From the NCBI RefSeq assembly GCF_018332655.1, contig NZ_BOQL01000038.1, positions 62,001 to 126,000 on the forward strand: a DNA stretch of 64,000 nucleotides. Direction: 5' to 3'. The translations under genes and the position numbers were made by a program. This DNA comes from Actinoplanes auranticolor. Its GTDB lineage: Bacteria > Actinomycetota > Actinomycetes > Mycobacteriales > Micromonosporaceae. The notes beneath the pieces were generated by a model that did no database searches, had not been told where the DNA came from, and saw nothing but the letters and a program-made list of their open reading frames with translations. This document shows, piece after piece, positions 33,655 through 41,923 of this stretch (position 1 is the stretch's first letter; the number at the start of each line of letters is the position of its first letter).

Positions 33655-34030
33655 TCATCGACTTGACATACAACCGTGCGGAAGCCGTGCGCGTGATCGT
33701 CCGGATGCCCACCGAGGTAGCAACCGGTACGGCACGGACCGCGGGGCACTGAGAGCCCCGTAGGGCCCCGGAGAAGGTGATTGAGCGGCGCTGCACCTGC
33801 TCGGCGAGGTCGACAGTAGCCGCGGTCCGGTGCCGACCGGCGTGATGTCGCCGTAGCCGAGCACGCCGAGGGTGGTGCCGGCGTAGTACACCCCGTCGGC
33901 GGATACTCCGTCAGGTGTGCGACAGCCCTCGATACCCGGCCGGACCACGAGAGCGACGCCCATGATCAGCGGCACCAACCAGGCACGGCCAGGCAGATGA
34001 GGTTCCCGCGAGGACCCAGAGCACTGTCAT
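33655..34030 (-). pseudogene. Two-helix K+ channel gene, truncated and frameshifted
   Basis: ATG at 34030 starts MTVLWVLAGT, a usual opening of actinobacterial ion-channel proteins, then the frame is lost. The conserved remainder lies in another frame at 33811-33978: VPLIMGVALVVRP, then SADGVYYAGTTLGVLGYGDI, a pore helix and selectivity filter (GYGD), then TPVGTGPRLLS. The outer helix that should follow is absent. At least one internal deletion and one frame change are needed, so no channel is expected. It occupies much of the 33407-34172 gap; in the rest I see nothing. Confidence 0.65.
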
Positions 34031-34172
34031 GGGGGTCCCATACCCACGTTGCAGCCGCCGCGTAGGCCGACCGGGCCCCGGGGTAGTCCCGCCGGCGGCG
34101 CCCACCGGCGCTCGGACGCCACCGTGGAGACGGGTCGCCGGCGACCGGAACAGACAGCAGAGGAGATCCAGC

Positions 34173-34781
34173 ATGCGGATCGGCATCATCGGAGCCGGCA
34201 AGGCCGGTGCAACCTTGGCCCGCCTATTCGTCGACGCCGGCCACGACGTCGCCATAGCGGAGACCCCCGGCACACCCGGGCAGCGCGATCCCGAGTCGCC
34301 GCTCGACTGTCCCGGCCGCGCCACCGGGGTGGACGAGGCAATGCGCCACGGCGACATCGTCGTCCTGGCCATCCCGTTCGGCCGCTACCGCGACCTGCCG
34401 GCCGAGGCGCTGAGCGGGAAGACGGTCATCGACACGACCAGCTACGACCGACAGCGCGACGGCAGCGTTCCGGAGCTGGATGACGACCGCAACGCCACAT
34501 CCAGTGAACTGGTCCAGCATCACCTCGCCGGCGCCCACGTCGTCAAGGCCTTCACCGCCCTGCCGGCAGACCACCTACGTGAACATCGGCCCTCGGAAAG
34601 TTCCGGCGAGCGGTACGGCATCGCTGTCTCCGGCGACCACACGTACGCGAAGCGACAGGTCATCGATCTGGCCGAGCAGCTGGGGTTCGAGCCCGTCGAC
34701 GCCGGGGACCTGGCCGCGGGCAGCCGGATCGGTTTTCCGACGGACCACGGCCACCATGGAAGTCGAACAGCCCCCGACTGA
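34173..34781 (+). CDS. NAD(P)-binding oxidoreductase, F420-dependent-reductase-like, atypical C-terminus
   Basis: 202 residues. Rossmann start MRIGIIGAGKAGATLARLFV, then GDIVVLAIPFGRYRDLPAEA, VIDTTSYDRQRDGSVPELDD and VVKAFTALPADHLREH, all features of the NADPH:F420 oxidoreductase-like family. The family normally ends with a conserved SWRQQPGTPVY-type segment after VDAGDL; here the sequence changes to GSRIGFPTDHGHHGSRTAPD, so the C-terminus may be frameshifted or replaced. AGGAGATCCAGC precedes the ATG. Substrate unknown. Confidence 0.75.
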   Translation: MRIGIIGAGKAGATLARLFVDAGHDVAIAETPGTPGQRDPESPLDCPGRATGVDEAMRHGDIVVLAIPFGRYRDLPAEALSGKTVIDTTSYDRQRDGSVPELDDDRNATSSELVQHHLAGAHVVKAFTALPADHLREHRPSESSGERYGIAVSGDHTYAKRQVIDLAEQLGFEPVDAGDLAAGSRIGFPTDHGHHGSRTAPD

Positions 34782-34805
34782 CCAACGGGCGCCGGCGTAC
34801 CGGCC

Positions 34806-37250
34806 TCAGCGGCGGTTCGGCCGTCGCCACCAGAGCCAGCTGACGACGGTCAGCATGCCCGCCAGGACGACCAGGCGTACGAGGGCCCTCTCACGCCCAC
34901 GGCCTGTGCACCGGGATGTCTGCGGTCTCGACGGCAGCGGCGCGGCCTGTACGAGGGGCGCTACCGCTACCGGTGCGGGTCCCAGCACCGATGGTGGCGG
35001 CACGGGCGTCCTGCCCGCCGCCGGAGCCCGTTCCTCGGGCGCGCCGTCGCGGCGGGAACGGCGCAGTCGGCGACCCGGCCAGCCGCTGACCGGTCCGACG
35101 AGGGTGAGCAGCGCCGGTACCAGCAACGAGCGCACCAGGATGGCATCGAGCAGGATCCCGACCGCCATGGCGAACGCCAGCTCCCGGAACGGGCTCAGCG
35201 GCACCAGCGCCAGCAGGCCGAAACTGGCGGCGAGGGTGACGCCTGCGGCGGTGACGGCCCGGGTGGACTGAGGTATGGCCACCAGCATCGCCGATCGCAG
35301 TGGTCGCCGCCGTGCCTCGTGCCACACCTGGCCGACACTGAAGATGTTGTAGTCCGAGCCGAGGGCCACCAGCAGCACAGCGGCCGCGAACGGCACGTAG
35401 AAGGTCAGCCCGTCGTGGCCGAGCAGGTCCTGGAACACCCACGTGGTGAGTCCGAGGGTCGCACACAGGGCCAGCAGGTTGGCCGCCAGCAGGTACAACG
35501 GGGCCACCAGTGCGCCCAGGAAGACCACCAGCAGGACCAGATTCACCACCAGGGTGGCGATGGTGATGCGCTTGAGATCGTCCATGGTCGCCGTCACCAC
35601 ACCCTCGGCGATGGCGGTGTCGCCGGCGACGTTCGCCTCCGCTCCGGGCAGGCCGACGGCCCGCAGCAGGACCGGCAGGTCGGCCCGCAGACCGGCCACG
35701 GTGTCGACGGCCGAGGCGCCCAGTGGTTGATCGTCGAGCACGATCAGGTACCGGGCGGCATTGCCGTCGCGGGACAGCACCAGCCCCAGCTCGACCGGAA
35801 GGACCTGGTCACCGGGCCCCAGCACGCCGGCCACTCCCGGTCGTTGCTCGAGCAGGGCCCCGAGTTTCTCCAGGTTGACGCGTTGCCCGGTGATCCCCTC
35901 GCCCTCGACCAGCAGCACGGTAGGCGACACGATGCCCTCGGAGAAGCCTGTCCGGGCCTCGACGGCCGCCTGACGGACCGAATTGTCCGACGGCAGGCTG
36001 GGCACGAAGGACAGGCCCAGATCCAGGTTGCGAGCCGGCGCCGCCATGAGCAGCAGACCCGCGACGCAGCCGAGCAAGACCCCGGCCGCGGTGGACCGGC
36101 GCACCAGCAACCGTGTCCACCAGGTGGAGGCGACCTCGGTGGCGCCGGACGCCACGACCGGCGCGATCCGGGGCCGGCTCGGCCAGAAGACGGCACCACC
36201 CAGGATGGCCAGCATCGCCGGCACCAGGGTCACCGCGACGGCCATACCGATCAGCACCGCCAGGGCCATGCCGGGACCGAAGGCCTGGAAAAGCGCCGAA
36301 CGCGCCACCAGCAGAGCACCTGTGCCGCACGCGACCGTGATGCCGGCGACGGTGACGATGGGCGTGAACCGGGCAGTGGCCCGCTCCGCGGCGACCAGCC
36401 GCGAGGCGCCCGCGGACAGCTCCCGGCGCATCCCGAACAGATAGAAGATGACGTAGTCGGTCACCACGCCGAGCAGCAGGGCGACCAGCAGAGGTTCCAG
36501 CTCGCCCGGCACCGACACCCCCAGCGTCGCCGCCACCGATCCGGCGGTGCTGATGGTGATGAGGATGGCCGTGCCGGCGGTCACCAGAGCCACCAGCGGC
36601 GCCAGCAACGACCGGAAGGCCACCGCGACGATGAACACCACGACGGCGAGGGTGACGATCTCCACGGTGGTGAGCCACCCCTGCAACACAGCCCCCTGCT
36701 CCGTCCGCGCCGGGATGGTGCCGGTGACCCCGACGACGCTGTCCTGCGGGCCGTAGTGGTTCGCCACGAAGGTGCGCGCGGCGGCCGTCTGCTCGTTGAA
36801 TCCCACACTCGGCGGCATGAACAGCAAAGTGATCACCGTGGTGCCGCTCTCACGCGCTCCGGGGAAGGCTCCGAAGGTGTTCGGCACCGGGATGGCGCCC
36901 AGGATCGGCCCCAGATCGTCGTACTGGCCCTGCGTGACGGCCGCGGCACGGGCGATGGCCTCGGTCTGGGTGAGCGCGGAGAGCCCGCCCGGGTCGCGCT
37001 GCACCACGGCGACCCGGCTGAGCAGCGGGAACCCGAAAGTCTGTACGGAACGGAGTTCCGTCCGGATGGCCGGGCTGTCGACGGAGACGAATCCCTCCAC
37101 GCCCCCGGAGCCTCCACCGGAGCCCGGGGTAACGGCCAGACCGGCCACCGCTACCGCAGCCCAGGCCACCACGACGAACCAGCGCAGGCGGACGACCAGG
37201 CGGGCGTAGGCGCCGACGATCGACCGCCGCGGCCGTGCGGCCGCCGTCAT
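34806..37250 (-). CDS. MMPL-family RND transporter
   Basis: 814 residues, with 12 predicted membrane helices in two halves and two large extracellular loops. GTAILITISTAGSVAATLGV, LLVALLLGVVTDYVIFYLFG (proton-relay Asp-Tyr pair) and AAAVLLVALGSDYNIFSVGQ are typical MMPL/HpnN-type motifs. Such proteins export lipids or hydrophobic compounds by proton motive force. The last about 100 residues are a cytoplasmic Pro/Arg-rich stretch and one extra hydrophobic segment. Its start overlaps the stop of the 206-residue membrane protein gene (ATGA), so the two are coupled. Confidence 0.9.
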   Translation of the reverse strand: MTAAARPRRSIVGAYARLVVRLRWFVVVAWAAVAVAGLAVTPGSGGGSGGVEGFVSVDSPAIRTELRSVQTFGFPLLSRVAVVQRDPGGLSALTQTEAIARAAAVTQGQYDDLGPILGAIPVPNTFGAFPGARESGTTVITLLFMPPSVGFNEQTAAARTFVANHYGPQDSVVGVTGTIPARTEQGAVLQGWLTTVEIVTLAVVVFIVAVAFRSLLAPLVALVTAGTAILITISTAGSVAATLGVSVPGELEPLLVALLLGVVTDYVIFYLFGMRRELSAGASRLVAAERATARFTPIVTVAGITVACGTGALLVARSALFQAFGPGMALAVLIGMAVAVTLVPAMLAILGGAVFWPSRPRIAPVVASGATEVASTWWTRLLVRRSTAAGVLLGCVAGLLLMAAPARNLDLGLSFVPSLPSDNSVRQAAVEARTGFSEGIVSPTVLLVEGEGITGQRVNLEKLGALLEQRPGVAGVLGPGDQVLPVELGLVLSRDGNAARYLIVLDDQPLGASAVDTVAGLRADLPVLLRAVGLPGAEANVAGDTAIAEGVVTATMDDLKRITIATLVVNLVLLVVFLGALVAPLYLLAANLLALCATLGLTTWVFQDLLGHDGLTFYVPFAAAVLLVALGSDYNIFSVGQVWHEARRRPLRSAMLVAIPQSTRAVTAAGVTLAASFGLLALVPLSPFRELAFAMAVGILLDAILVRSLLVPALLTLVGPVSGWPGRRLRRSRRDGAPEERAPAAGRTPVPPPSVLGPAPVAVAPLVQAAPLPSRPQTSRCTGRGRERALVRLVVLAGMLTVVSWLWWRRPNRR

Positions 37251-37867
37251 CGACGGACCTCCGCGATCATGTCGCGGCGCAACCCCAGACGCCTCAGCTC
37301 TGCGTCCGCCAGCGCCTTCGGGCGTCCCTCGGTCAGATCACCCCACGGGTCGTCGGTCACTTGTTGCAACCGGTGCAGCGGCACAAGGTCCACAGCCCGG
37401 TGCGCCAGGTAGAACTCGGCCATCGATCGCCGGGCAGGATCACTCAGCAAGCGCCGCAGGGCGGTGACCTCCCGGCGCCGGGCGATCCGGGCCGGCAGGT
37501 AGGGCGCCAGCACCGGCACGATCGGCGCCGTGCCGACCGCGACGGCGAGCAGCACAGCGAGTCTTCTGCCGTACGCCGACGTGTCACGTCCGCTGCCGGC
37601 GATTTCGGCTGCGGTGGCCCGCACCTGATCGCCCAGCTGTTCGGGCCACCGGCCGACCAGAGGCAGACCGCCGGCGTCCTGCAGCACCTCCCCGGCACTG
37701 TCGAGCGTGCGCCCGGACTGCACCAGGGTGTCGCCGATCGCCGCCAGCTCCCAGAGGGAAAGCCCGACCCAGACGCCGACCGCCGTCCACAGCAGCAACC
37801 AGAAGAGTACGAGGCCATCGATCACGTTCAACGTCGCGGCGTCTGCCCGGCGGATCAGTTCAGCCAT
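37247..37867 (-). CDS. Membrane protein coupled to MMPL transporter
   Basis: 206 residues. Two hydrophobic segments (VIDGLVLFWLLLWTAVGVWV about 15-34 and LAVLLAVAVGTAPIVPVLAP about 104-123) flank a 65-residue extracellular helical region; the C-terminal 75 residues are cytoplasmic and charged, ending with TEGRPKALADAELRRLGL. No family name is clear. Coupling to the MMPL gene by ATGA suggests an accessory or regulatory subunit; this is inference. Confidence 0.75.
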   Translation of the reverse strand: MAELIRRADAATLNVIDGLVLFWLLLWTAVGVWVGLSLWELAAIGDTLVQSGRTLDSAGEVLQDAGGLPLVGRWPEQLGDQVRATAAEIAGSGRDTSAYGRRLAVLLAVAVGTAPIVPVLAPYLPARIARRREVTALRRLLSDPARRSMAEFYLAHRAVDLVPLHRLQQVTDDPWGDLTEGRPKALADAELRRLGLRRDMIAEVRR

Positions 37868-37946
37868 GGCGAGCCGCTACCCGAAATCGCTTCGCGTACC
37901 TCGGGAGCGGGTAGGCGATTTTCACCTGACTTCGAAGGAGGCGGTC

Positions 37947-38360
37947 ATGTCCCGACCCGCTCACCCATCGGACGCGTCGATCGACGCCTCCCGGCCACGT
38001 CCATGGTTCTGGATCGTCCCCGCCTTGACGTTCGTCGTCGGGCTCCTGCTCGGCGGCACCGTCATGGCGACAGCGGGCAACTCGAACGACGACATCGCCG
38101 CCGGTCCCGGACCCGTCGCCACGGCCACCGCGTCACCGGCTCCCTCCTCGGGCGACCGGACGATCACCGTACCGGCCAGCTGCGAGCAGGGCCTCGAGCG
38201 GGCCCGCACCGCCCTGTCCACGGTCGGAGAAACGGTCGAGGCCGCGCGCAGTTTCAATTCCGGACGGTTGCAGGAGCTGCTCGACCGCCTGCAGAACGCT
38301 CAGCAGGAGGTGGAGAGGCTCGCCCGGCAGTGCCGGACAGAGGTGCCGGACAAGAACTGA
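37947..38360 (+). CDS. Membrane-anchored protein with extracellular helical domain
   Basis: 137 residues. One membrane helix near the N-terminus (WFWIVPALTFVVGLLLGGTV, about 20-39), a Pro/Ala/Ser linker, then a helical region (about 78-130) with heptad-like Leu spacing: CEQGLERARTALSTVGETVE and LQELLDRLQNAQQEVERLAR, with two Cys (79 and 129) that may bond. GAAGGAGGCGGTC is a strong ribosome binding site. Divergent from the 206-residue membrane protein. Function unknown. Confidence 0.75.
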   Translation: MSRPAHPSDASIDASRPRPWFWIVPALTFVVGLLLGGTVMATAGNSNDDIAAGPGPVATATASPAPSSGDRTITVPASCEQGLERARTALSTVGETVEAARSFNSGRLQELLDRLQNAQQEVERLARQCRTEVPDKN

Positions 38361-38417
38361 GCAGGACCGCCAGAGCCAGCTCCTTCGCAGGTTGAGATCA
38401 GCGATACCGGGGCGTTG

Positions 38418-38948
38418 TCACCTCCGACGACGGCTCGCCACCGTGAGTATCAGTCCGACGGTGAGGCAGGTGAGTGCCACCGCGGTCCACTGAGAGCTGA
38501 CCATCAACATGGTCAGCAGTCCCCAGACGCCGGCTGCCGAGGCAGCCCATACGACCGGATGTCCTGCCGATGCGGCGGACCGATCGGTTGTCGGGGGCTG
38601 TTCGGCCCTCAGGCGGTCGACGATCCTCTGGAATTCGTCGGTGCTCCCGGCACAGGAACCGGCCTTGTCGCCGGTCACACGTATCGCGTTGCAGACATCC
38701 ACCACGCCGGTGACATCACGCGCCGCGTCACCGACCGCCTGCTTGTGGACCTGCCTGTCGACGGTGCCGCTGAGCAGCACGACGCGGTTGTGCACCCGTA
38801 CGGTGACCCGTCGATGGCGAGTACGGACATCACTGAGGAGGGCGTCCGCGACCTGGTAGGTGAGCCAGAGGTCCGGATCGTCCGTGGCGGGAGACCGGCG
38901 CCGGCCATCGGGGGACGGTCCGTCTTCCGGCAAGGGCCACATCATCAT
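38418..38948 (-). CDS. BON-domain protein with C-terminal membrane anchor (2 of 4)
   Basis: 176 residues. BON domain at about 28-95 (LTYQVADALLSDVRTRHRRV, VRVHNRVVLLSGTVD, VTGVVDVCNAIRVTGDKAG). Two hydrophobic segments at the C-terminus (HPVVWAASAAGVWGLLTMLM and WTAVALTCLTVGLILTVASR) should anchor it in the membrane. The shared V-x-DVCN motif links it to the BON proteins at 27568, 40146 and 45953. First of three consecutive ATGs used, with GGAG upstream. Direct-repeat site 77 bp upstream. Confidence 0.82.
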   Translation of the reverse strand: MMMWPLPEDGPSPDGRRRSPATDDPDLWLTYQVADALLSDVRTRHRRVTVRVHNRVVLLSGTVDRQVHKQAVGDAARDVTGVVDVCNAIRVTGDKAGSCAGSTDEFQRIVDRLRAEQPPTTDRSAASAGHPVVWAASAAGVWGLLTMLMVSSQWTAVALTCLTVGLILTVASRRRR

Positions 38949-39024
38949 GGTGTTCTCCGTTCGGCTGCACAGAATCCGCACGTCCAGGCTGGGGGCTGGC
39001 CTTGGCGGAAGCCGCACCGACCCG

Positions 39025-39039
39025 TGACAGTCGGATGAC
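39025..39039 (-). promoter_or_regulatory. GTCA-N7-GTCA direct-repeat site
   Basis: Plus strand TGACAGTCGGATGAC, exact, 77 bp upstream of the membrane-anchored BON gene (start 38948), usual orientation. Confidence 0.6.
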
Positions 39040-39130
39040 AATCGCGGCCGCAACCCGGGCCCTGGCGACGGTGACCGGGAGCAGTCCCCTCCTGCGCCGT
39101 TCGCCACGGAAGCTCCGGGCAGGATCGACC

Positions 39131-39145
39131 GTCATGGGATTGTCA
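39131..39145 (+). promoter_or_regulatory. GTCA-N7-GTCA direct-repeat site (first of tandem pair)
   Basis: GTCATGGGATTGTCA, exact, 231 bp upstream of the small protein gene at 39376 and 147 bp before a second copy. The hairpin at 39216-39249 lies between them. Confidence 0.55.
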
Positions 39146-39215
39146 CGTGCTCGCGGCACTACCGTTGTGGGACCACCGGAGAGTGGTCTGTGGTGCTGAA
39201 CCCACCGAGCGGTCA

Positions 39216-39249
39216 GTGTGCGGGCGCACCGATGCGGGCGCCCGCACAC
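39216..39249. terminator. 11-bp inverted repeat, possible terminator
   Basis: Arms GTGTGCGGGCG (39216-39226) and CGCCCGCACAC (39239-39249) are perfectly complementary around a 12-base loop. It lies 71 bp downstream of one direct-repeat site and before the next, so it could end a short transcript; no T-tract follows. An operator role is not excluded. Confidence 0.4.
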
Positions 39250-39291
39250 GCCTCTTTCGGACCCTCGAGCCCTCGGGGCAGTCGCGGCATC

Positions 39292-39306
39292 GTCATGGAC
39301 ATGTCA
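39292..39306 (+). promoter_or_regulatory. GTCA-N7-GTCA direct-repeat site (second of tandem pair)
   Basis: GTCATGGACATGTCA, exact, 70 bp upstream of the 53-residue protein gene and oriented toward it. Confidence 0.6.
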
Positions 39307-39375
39307 CGTCGTCGTGTCGAATCCACCACTGTGGCGCGTGAGGCTGGATTCATCACCGATTCCAGGAGGCAGCGC

Positions 39376-39537
39376 ATGCGTACTTTCATCGCGGGCATCG
39401 CCGTGCTGGGCGTACTGACAGCCGGTCTGGGCGTGTTCCTCACGACGGGGTGGATCATCCTTGTCGGCGCCTCGGCCGTCGTGATCGCACTCGTCGTGGG
39501 TGCTCTCACCGCTCCGGCGACACGCCGGCAACAGTGA
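39376..39537 (+). CDS. Small membrane protein, 53 residues
   Basis: MRTFIAGIAVLGVLTAGLGV begins two closely spaced helices (about 3-22 and 25-46) with a short polar end (APATRRQQ). ATG 39376 follows AGGAGGCAGCGC, a strong ribosome binding site. Two direct-repeat sites upstream suggest stress induction. Function unknown; it resembles the 64-residue protein at 6279 in size and context. Confidence 0.65.
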   Translation: MRTFIAGIAVLGVLTAGLGVFLTTGWIILVGASAVVIALVVGALTAPATRRQQ

Positions 39538-39559
39538 CAGCGACACCAGCGCCGGCGCG

Positions 39560-40183
39560 TCACCCGGCGCCGGCGCTGTGCCCGGTTCTTGCCCCCTCAT
39601 GGCCGGTCTCGGCTCCCGGGGGTGCGATCCGGTCCGGATGACCGATGTCCACGTAGAAACTCCCGACATCAAGACCGACGCGGAACACAGGACGGACGTC
39701 CGCCGCCCCGTCGGTCAGCTCGATCACGATCTCGGTCACCAGGCCCCGGTCCGGATGCTGAACGATCTCGGTCACCGCCTCGGTGTGCGGCGTCAGGCGC
39801 TGTTCGCGCGGACCCTCGACGTGATTGAACCTCACTGTCAGGACCTCATCGTCGGCCCGGTCGTCGTAGGCGACCCGGTAACCGGGGCGGTCACCGTCGA
39901 AGGCGAACACCACCCGGTCGTACGCGTCGTGCGGTTGGATCGACACTCCCGTCAGCGTCGCGGGCGAGGTCTGTGTCGCCGCTCCGGGGCCGCGGCGCTC
40001 GTCGGTCCTCCATGCCGGACCGGCGAGGTCGTCGGCATGCACCGGGGATACCGCTGTGCTGCAGGCGGTCGTCGAGATCGCGACACCCAGCGCCAGGACC
40101 GCGACAGCCGTCCAGCGCTTGCCCGGGCGGACGACGAGCCGCGGTTCACTGCTGATGTGACGCGCCGGTGACGAGCAGAGCAT
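39560..40183 (-). CDS. AMIN-like domain lipoprotein
   Basis: 207 residues. Signal sequence WTAVAVLALGVAISTTACST with a likely lipidated Cys. The mature domain (about 70-190) has SIQPHDAYDRVVFAFDGDRP, GYRVAYDDRAD, LTVRFNHVEG, TEIVIELTDGAADVRPVFRV and SFYVDIGHPD, the beta-sandwich pattern of AMIN-like proteins that bind peptidoglycan-associated targets. ATG 40183 follows AAGGGACGTGTG and overlaps the BON gene by 38 bp, so expression is coupled. It converges with the small membrane protein at 39376. Confidence 0.8.
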   Translation of the reverse strand: MLCSSPARHISSEPRLVVRPGKRWTAVAVLALGVAISTTACSTAVSPVHADDLAGPAWRTDERRGPGAATQTSPATLTGVSIQPHDAYDRVVFAFDGDRPGYRVAYDDRADDEVLTVRFNHVEGPREQRLTPHTEAVTEIVQHPDRGLVTEIVIELTDGAADVRPVFRVGLDVGSFYVDIGHPDRIAPPGAETGHEGARTGHSAGAG

Positions 40184-40469
40184 CACACACGTCCCTTATC
40201 CCGAGGATCGACGCCGCTGCGGCGACCGCTGCCCTGCGGGCCTCCTGCGACCCGACGTCGCCGTCCAGGATGGCGACCCCGTTCTGCACGGACAGATCGA
40301 TGCAGCCGTCGGTGACTGCCGGGTCGTCGAGGAGCGCCCGGGCGACCTCGTGCAGGAGTCGTTGATCGACGGTGCGCCGGCGATCCGGTCGCTCACAGGC
40401 GGCGGGATCGGCCGCGGGGGCGCGCCGCGGCGTTGCGGGGTACCACTCCGGGTACATCCAGAAGTACAT
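40146..40469 (-). CDS. BON-domain protein (3 of 4)
   Basis: 107 residues. BON domain (about 32-100: VDQRLLHEVARALLDDPAV, CIDLSVQNGVAILDGDVGSQ, LGIRDVCDALLVTG). The N-terminus MYFWMYPEWYPATP is aromatic-rich. DVCD replaces the DVCN of its paralogues. GGGAG lies seven bases upstream of the ATG. Near-match direct-repeat site 80 bp upstream. Overlaps the AMIN lipoprotein gene downstream. Confidence 0.8.
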   Translation of the reverse strand: MYFWMYPEWYPATPRRAPAADPAACERPDRRRTVDQRLLHEVARALLDDPAVTDGCIDLSVQNGVAILDGDVGSQEARRAAVAAAASILGIRDVCDALLVTGASHQQ

Positions 40470-40548
40470 GGGACGGCTCCCAGCTCATCGACGGTTGCCT
40501 GTCCAGACCAACCTGCCTGCTGGATGTGGCGGGAAGCCCGCGAGGACA

Positions 40549-40563
40549 TCACAGTTGCGTGAC
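40549..40563 (-). promoter_or_regulatory. Near-match direct-repeat site
   Basis: Plus strand TCACAGTTGCGTGAC: preferred core AGTTGCG, one half-site exact, one with a single mismatch. 80 bp upstream of the BON gene at 40469, usual orientation. Confidence 0.5.
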
Positions 40564-40749
40564 CGTCCGAGGCAGCCCGCCGTCCACCGCCGACGCACGG
40601 CTGAGGTCAGGGTCCGGGATGCCGATGGCGAGGACAGCCACGCCGGACCGCCGGGCGCTGGGGACCGCTCGAGAGGTAGCGCCAGGCACGCCAGATTCGA
40701 CGGTGCGTCGTGCAACTCGACTGCTGGGAGCGTTCCGAGCCCGACGGCC

Positions 40750-41193
40750 TCACCGGCATCCCGCGCTACCCCGTTGCCGGATGGTGCCCGTACGGGAGGA
40801 CTCCTCTGGCGGTACCGCCGACATCGCCTGGGGCACGGTCGGGAACCTGCGGAGCGCGTGGCCCATCCGGGCCGTCTCCAGAGCGCTGCCCACCACGGCG
40901 TGCTTCGCCACGAGCAGCAGTGCCCCGCCTCGCCGGCGCGCCGCGAAGCCGCCGGTGACCAAAGTGTTCAACGCGATCCGGTCGACAGCCGTCACCAGGT
41001 CCAGATCCATGATGACCCAGGAATGCCTCCGGAAAGAGGTTTCCAGCGCCGTCCGCAAAGCCGGGACCACGTCCACGCCGAGATTGCCGACGACGCGGAT
41101 CAGGGTCGCACCGGCCATACCGCAGACGGTGACATCGGCGGCGCCAGTCGCGCCCTGTTGCTTGTCATGGTTGGTGGCAACAACTGTCATCAT
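40750..41193 (-). CDS. Divergent STAS-domain protein
   Basis: 147 residues. STAS-like region at about 20-120: TVCGMAGATLIRVVGNLGVD, SWVIMDLDLVTAVDRIALNT, GGALLLVAKHAVVGSALETA. The acceptor segment reads D-R-I-A in place of D-S-S-G, so it cannot be phosphorylated at the usual site. The C-terminal 25 residues are polar and unlike the family. Start at the first of two ATGs. Direct-repeat site 69 bp upstream. Probable partner-switching antagonist or scaffold. Confidence 0.75.
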   Translation of the reverse strand: MMTVVATNHDKQQGATGAADVTVCGMAGATLIRVVGNLGVDVVPALRTALETSFRRHSWVIMDLDLVTAVDRIALNTLVTGGFAARRRGGALLLVAKHAVVGSALETARMGHALRRFPTVPQAMSAVPPEESSRTGTIRQRGSAGCR

Positions 41194-41261
41194 CGGCCCA
41201 TCTGTCGCCCGGTTCCGACAGCAGTCTGGCCCGGCAACATCGCGGAGGTCACCCGGGACCA

Positions 41262-41276
41262 TGACAGATTCATGAC
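41262..41276 (-). promoter_or_regulatory. GTCA-N7-GTCA direct-repeat site
   Basis: Plus strand TGACAGATTCATGAC, exact. 69 bp upstream of the STAS gene (start 41193, usual orientation) and 121 bp upstream of the divergent lipoprotein gene at 41397. Confidence 0.6.
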
Positions 41277-41396
41277 GATCGGCACACCGCTCCGGGCGCG
41301 TTGCCGAAAGCTCTTTCGGCAAATCCTGCATTCCCGGAGAAACTCGGTCACCGAGGGGTACATCTGAGGAGCGCAACCACACCGAGGAGGTGTCTC

Positions 41397-41840
41397 ATGC
41401 TCCAGGGAAGGTTGAAGCGGCTCGCCGCGCCAGCGATCGTCCTGCTGATCTTCGCGGTGGCCGCCTGCACGTCCCCGGGCCGATGGCACGGTACGGAACC
41501 GACCGCGCCGGCACCGAGTACTTCGGCGCCGGCGACCGTACGCACGATCGCGGACAGCGCAATCGGTGACCGGCTCACGGTGACCGCGGTGCTCGCCACC
41601 ATCATCAGTGAGCGGTCATTCGTCGTTCAGGATGTCGATCTCCCGGACCGTGGCCTGCTCGCTCTGGGCCCTCTGCCGGAGAACACGAGCCCGACCGACC
41701 TGCTGACGATGCGAGGCGTCATCGCCACGTTCGACTTCGACCGCCTCGCCTGGACCTACGGGCTGGAGCCCGACAGCCGCTACGAGAAGTTCCTGGATCG
41801 CAAGATCCTCATCGCCCACGACGTGCGGTCCTGGGCCTGA
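41397..41840 (+). CDS. Lipoprotein, paralogue group of three
   Basis: 147 residues. Signal peptide ends FAVAAC (lipobox). Mature domain GDRLTVTAVLATIISERSFV, VQDVDLPDRGLLALGPLPEN, LLTMRGVIATFDFDRLAWTY and the ending KILIAHDVRSWA, closely matching the lipoprotein at 16148 (both end VRSWA) and more distantly 30325. GAGGAGGTGTCTC precedes the ATG. Divergent from the STAS gene with a shared direct-repeat site, the same arrangement as 16148 beside the receiver gene. OB-like fold inferred; function unknown. Confidence 0.75.
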   Translation: MLQGRLKRLAAPAIVLLIFAVAACTSPGRWHGTEPTAPAPSTSAPATVRTIADSAIGDRLTVTAVLATIISERSFVVQDVDLPDRGLLALGPLPENTSPTDLLTMRGVIATFDFDRLAWTYGLEPDSRYEKFLDRKILIAHDVRSWA

Positions 41841-41923
41841 TCCGACGTGTCGGGGCCTTCGCCGGACGCCGACACAAGCCGGCGCGCGACTCCGCGTGTC
41901 TGCTCGGCGGCCTCCGATTCCGC

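Noticed and set aside
33545..33665. Several GTCA/TGAC words upstream of sigma-STAS copy 2
   Set aside because: They do not have the N7 spacing (for example GTCATCGACTTGACA), so they were not counted as operator copies.
35319..37412. 697-residue plus-strand open frame opposite the MMPL gene
   Set aside because: Antisense shadow caused by high GC; Gln/Gly/Arg-rich with no domain.
40485..40715. Minus-strand open frame between BON and STAS genes
   Set aside because: Short, no conserved features, and it covers the near-match operator at 40549.
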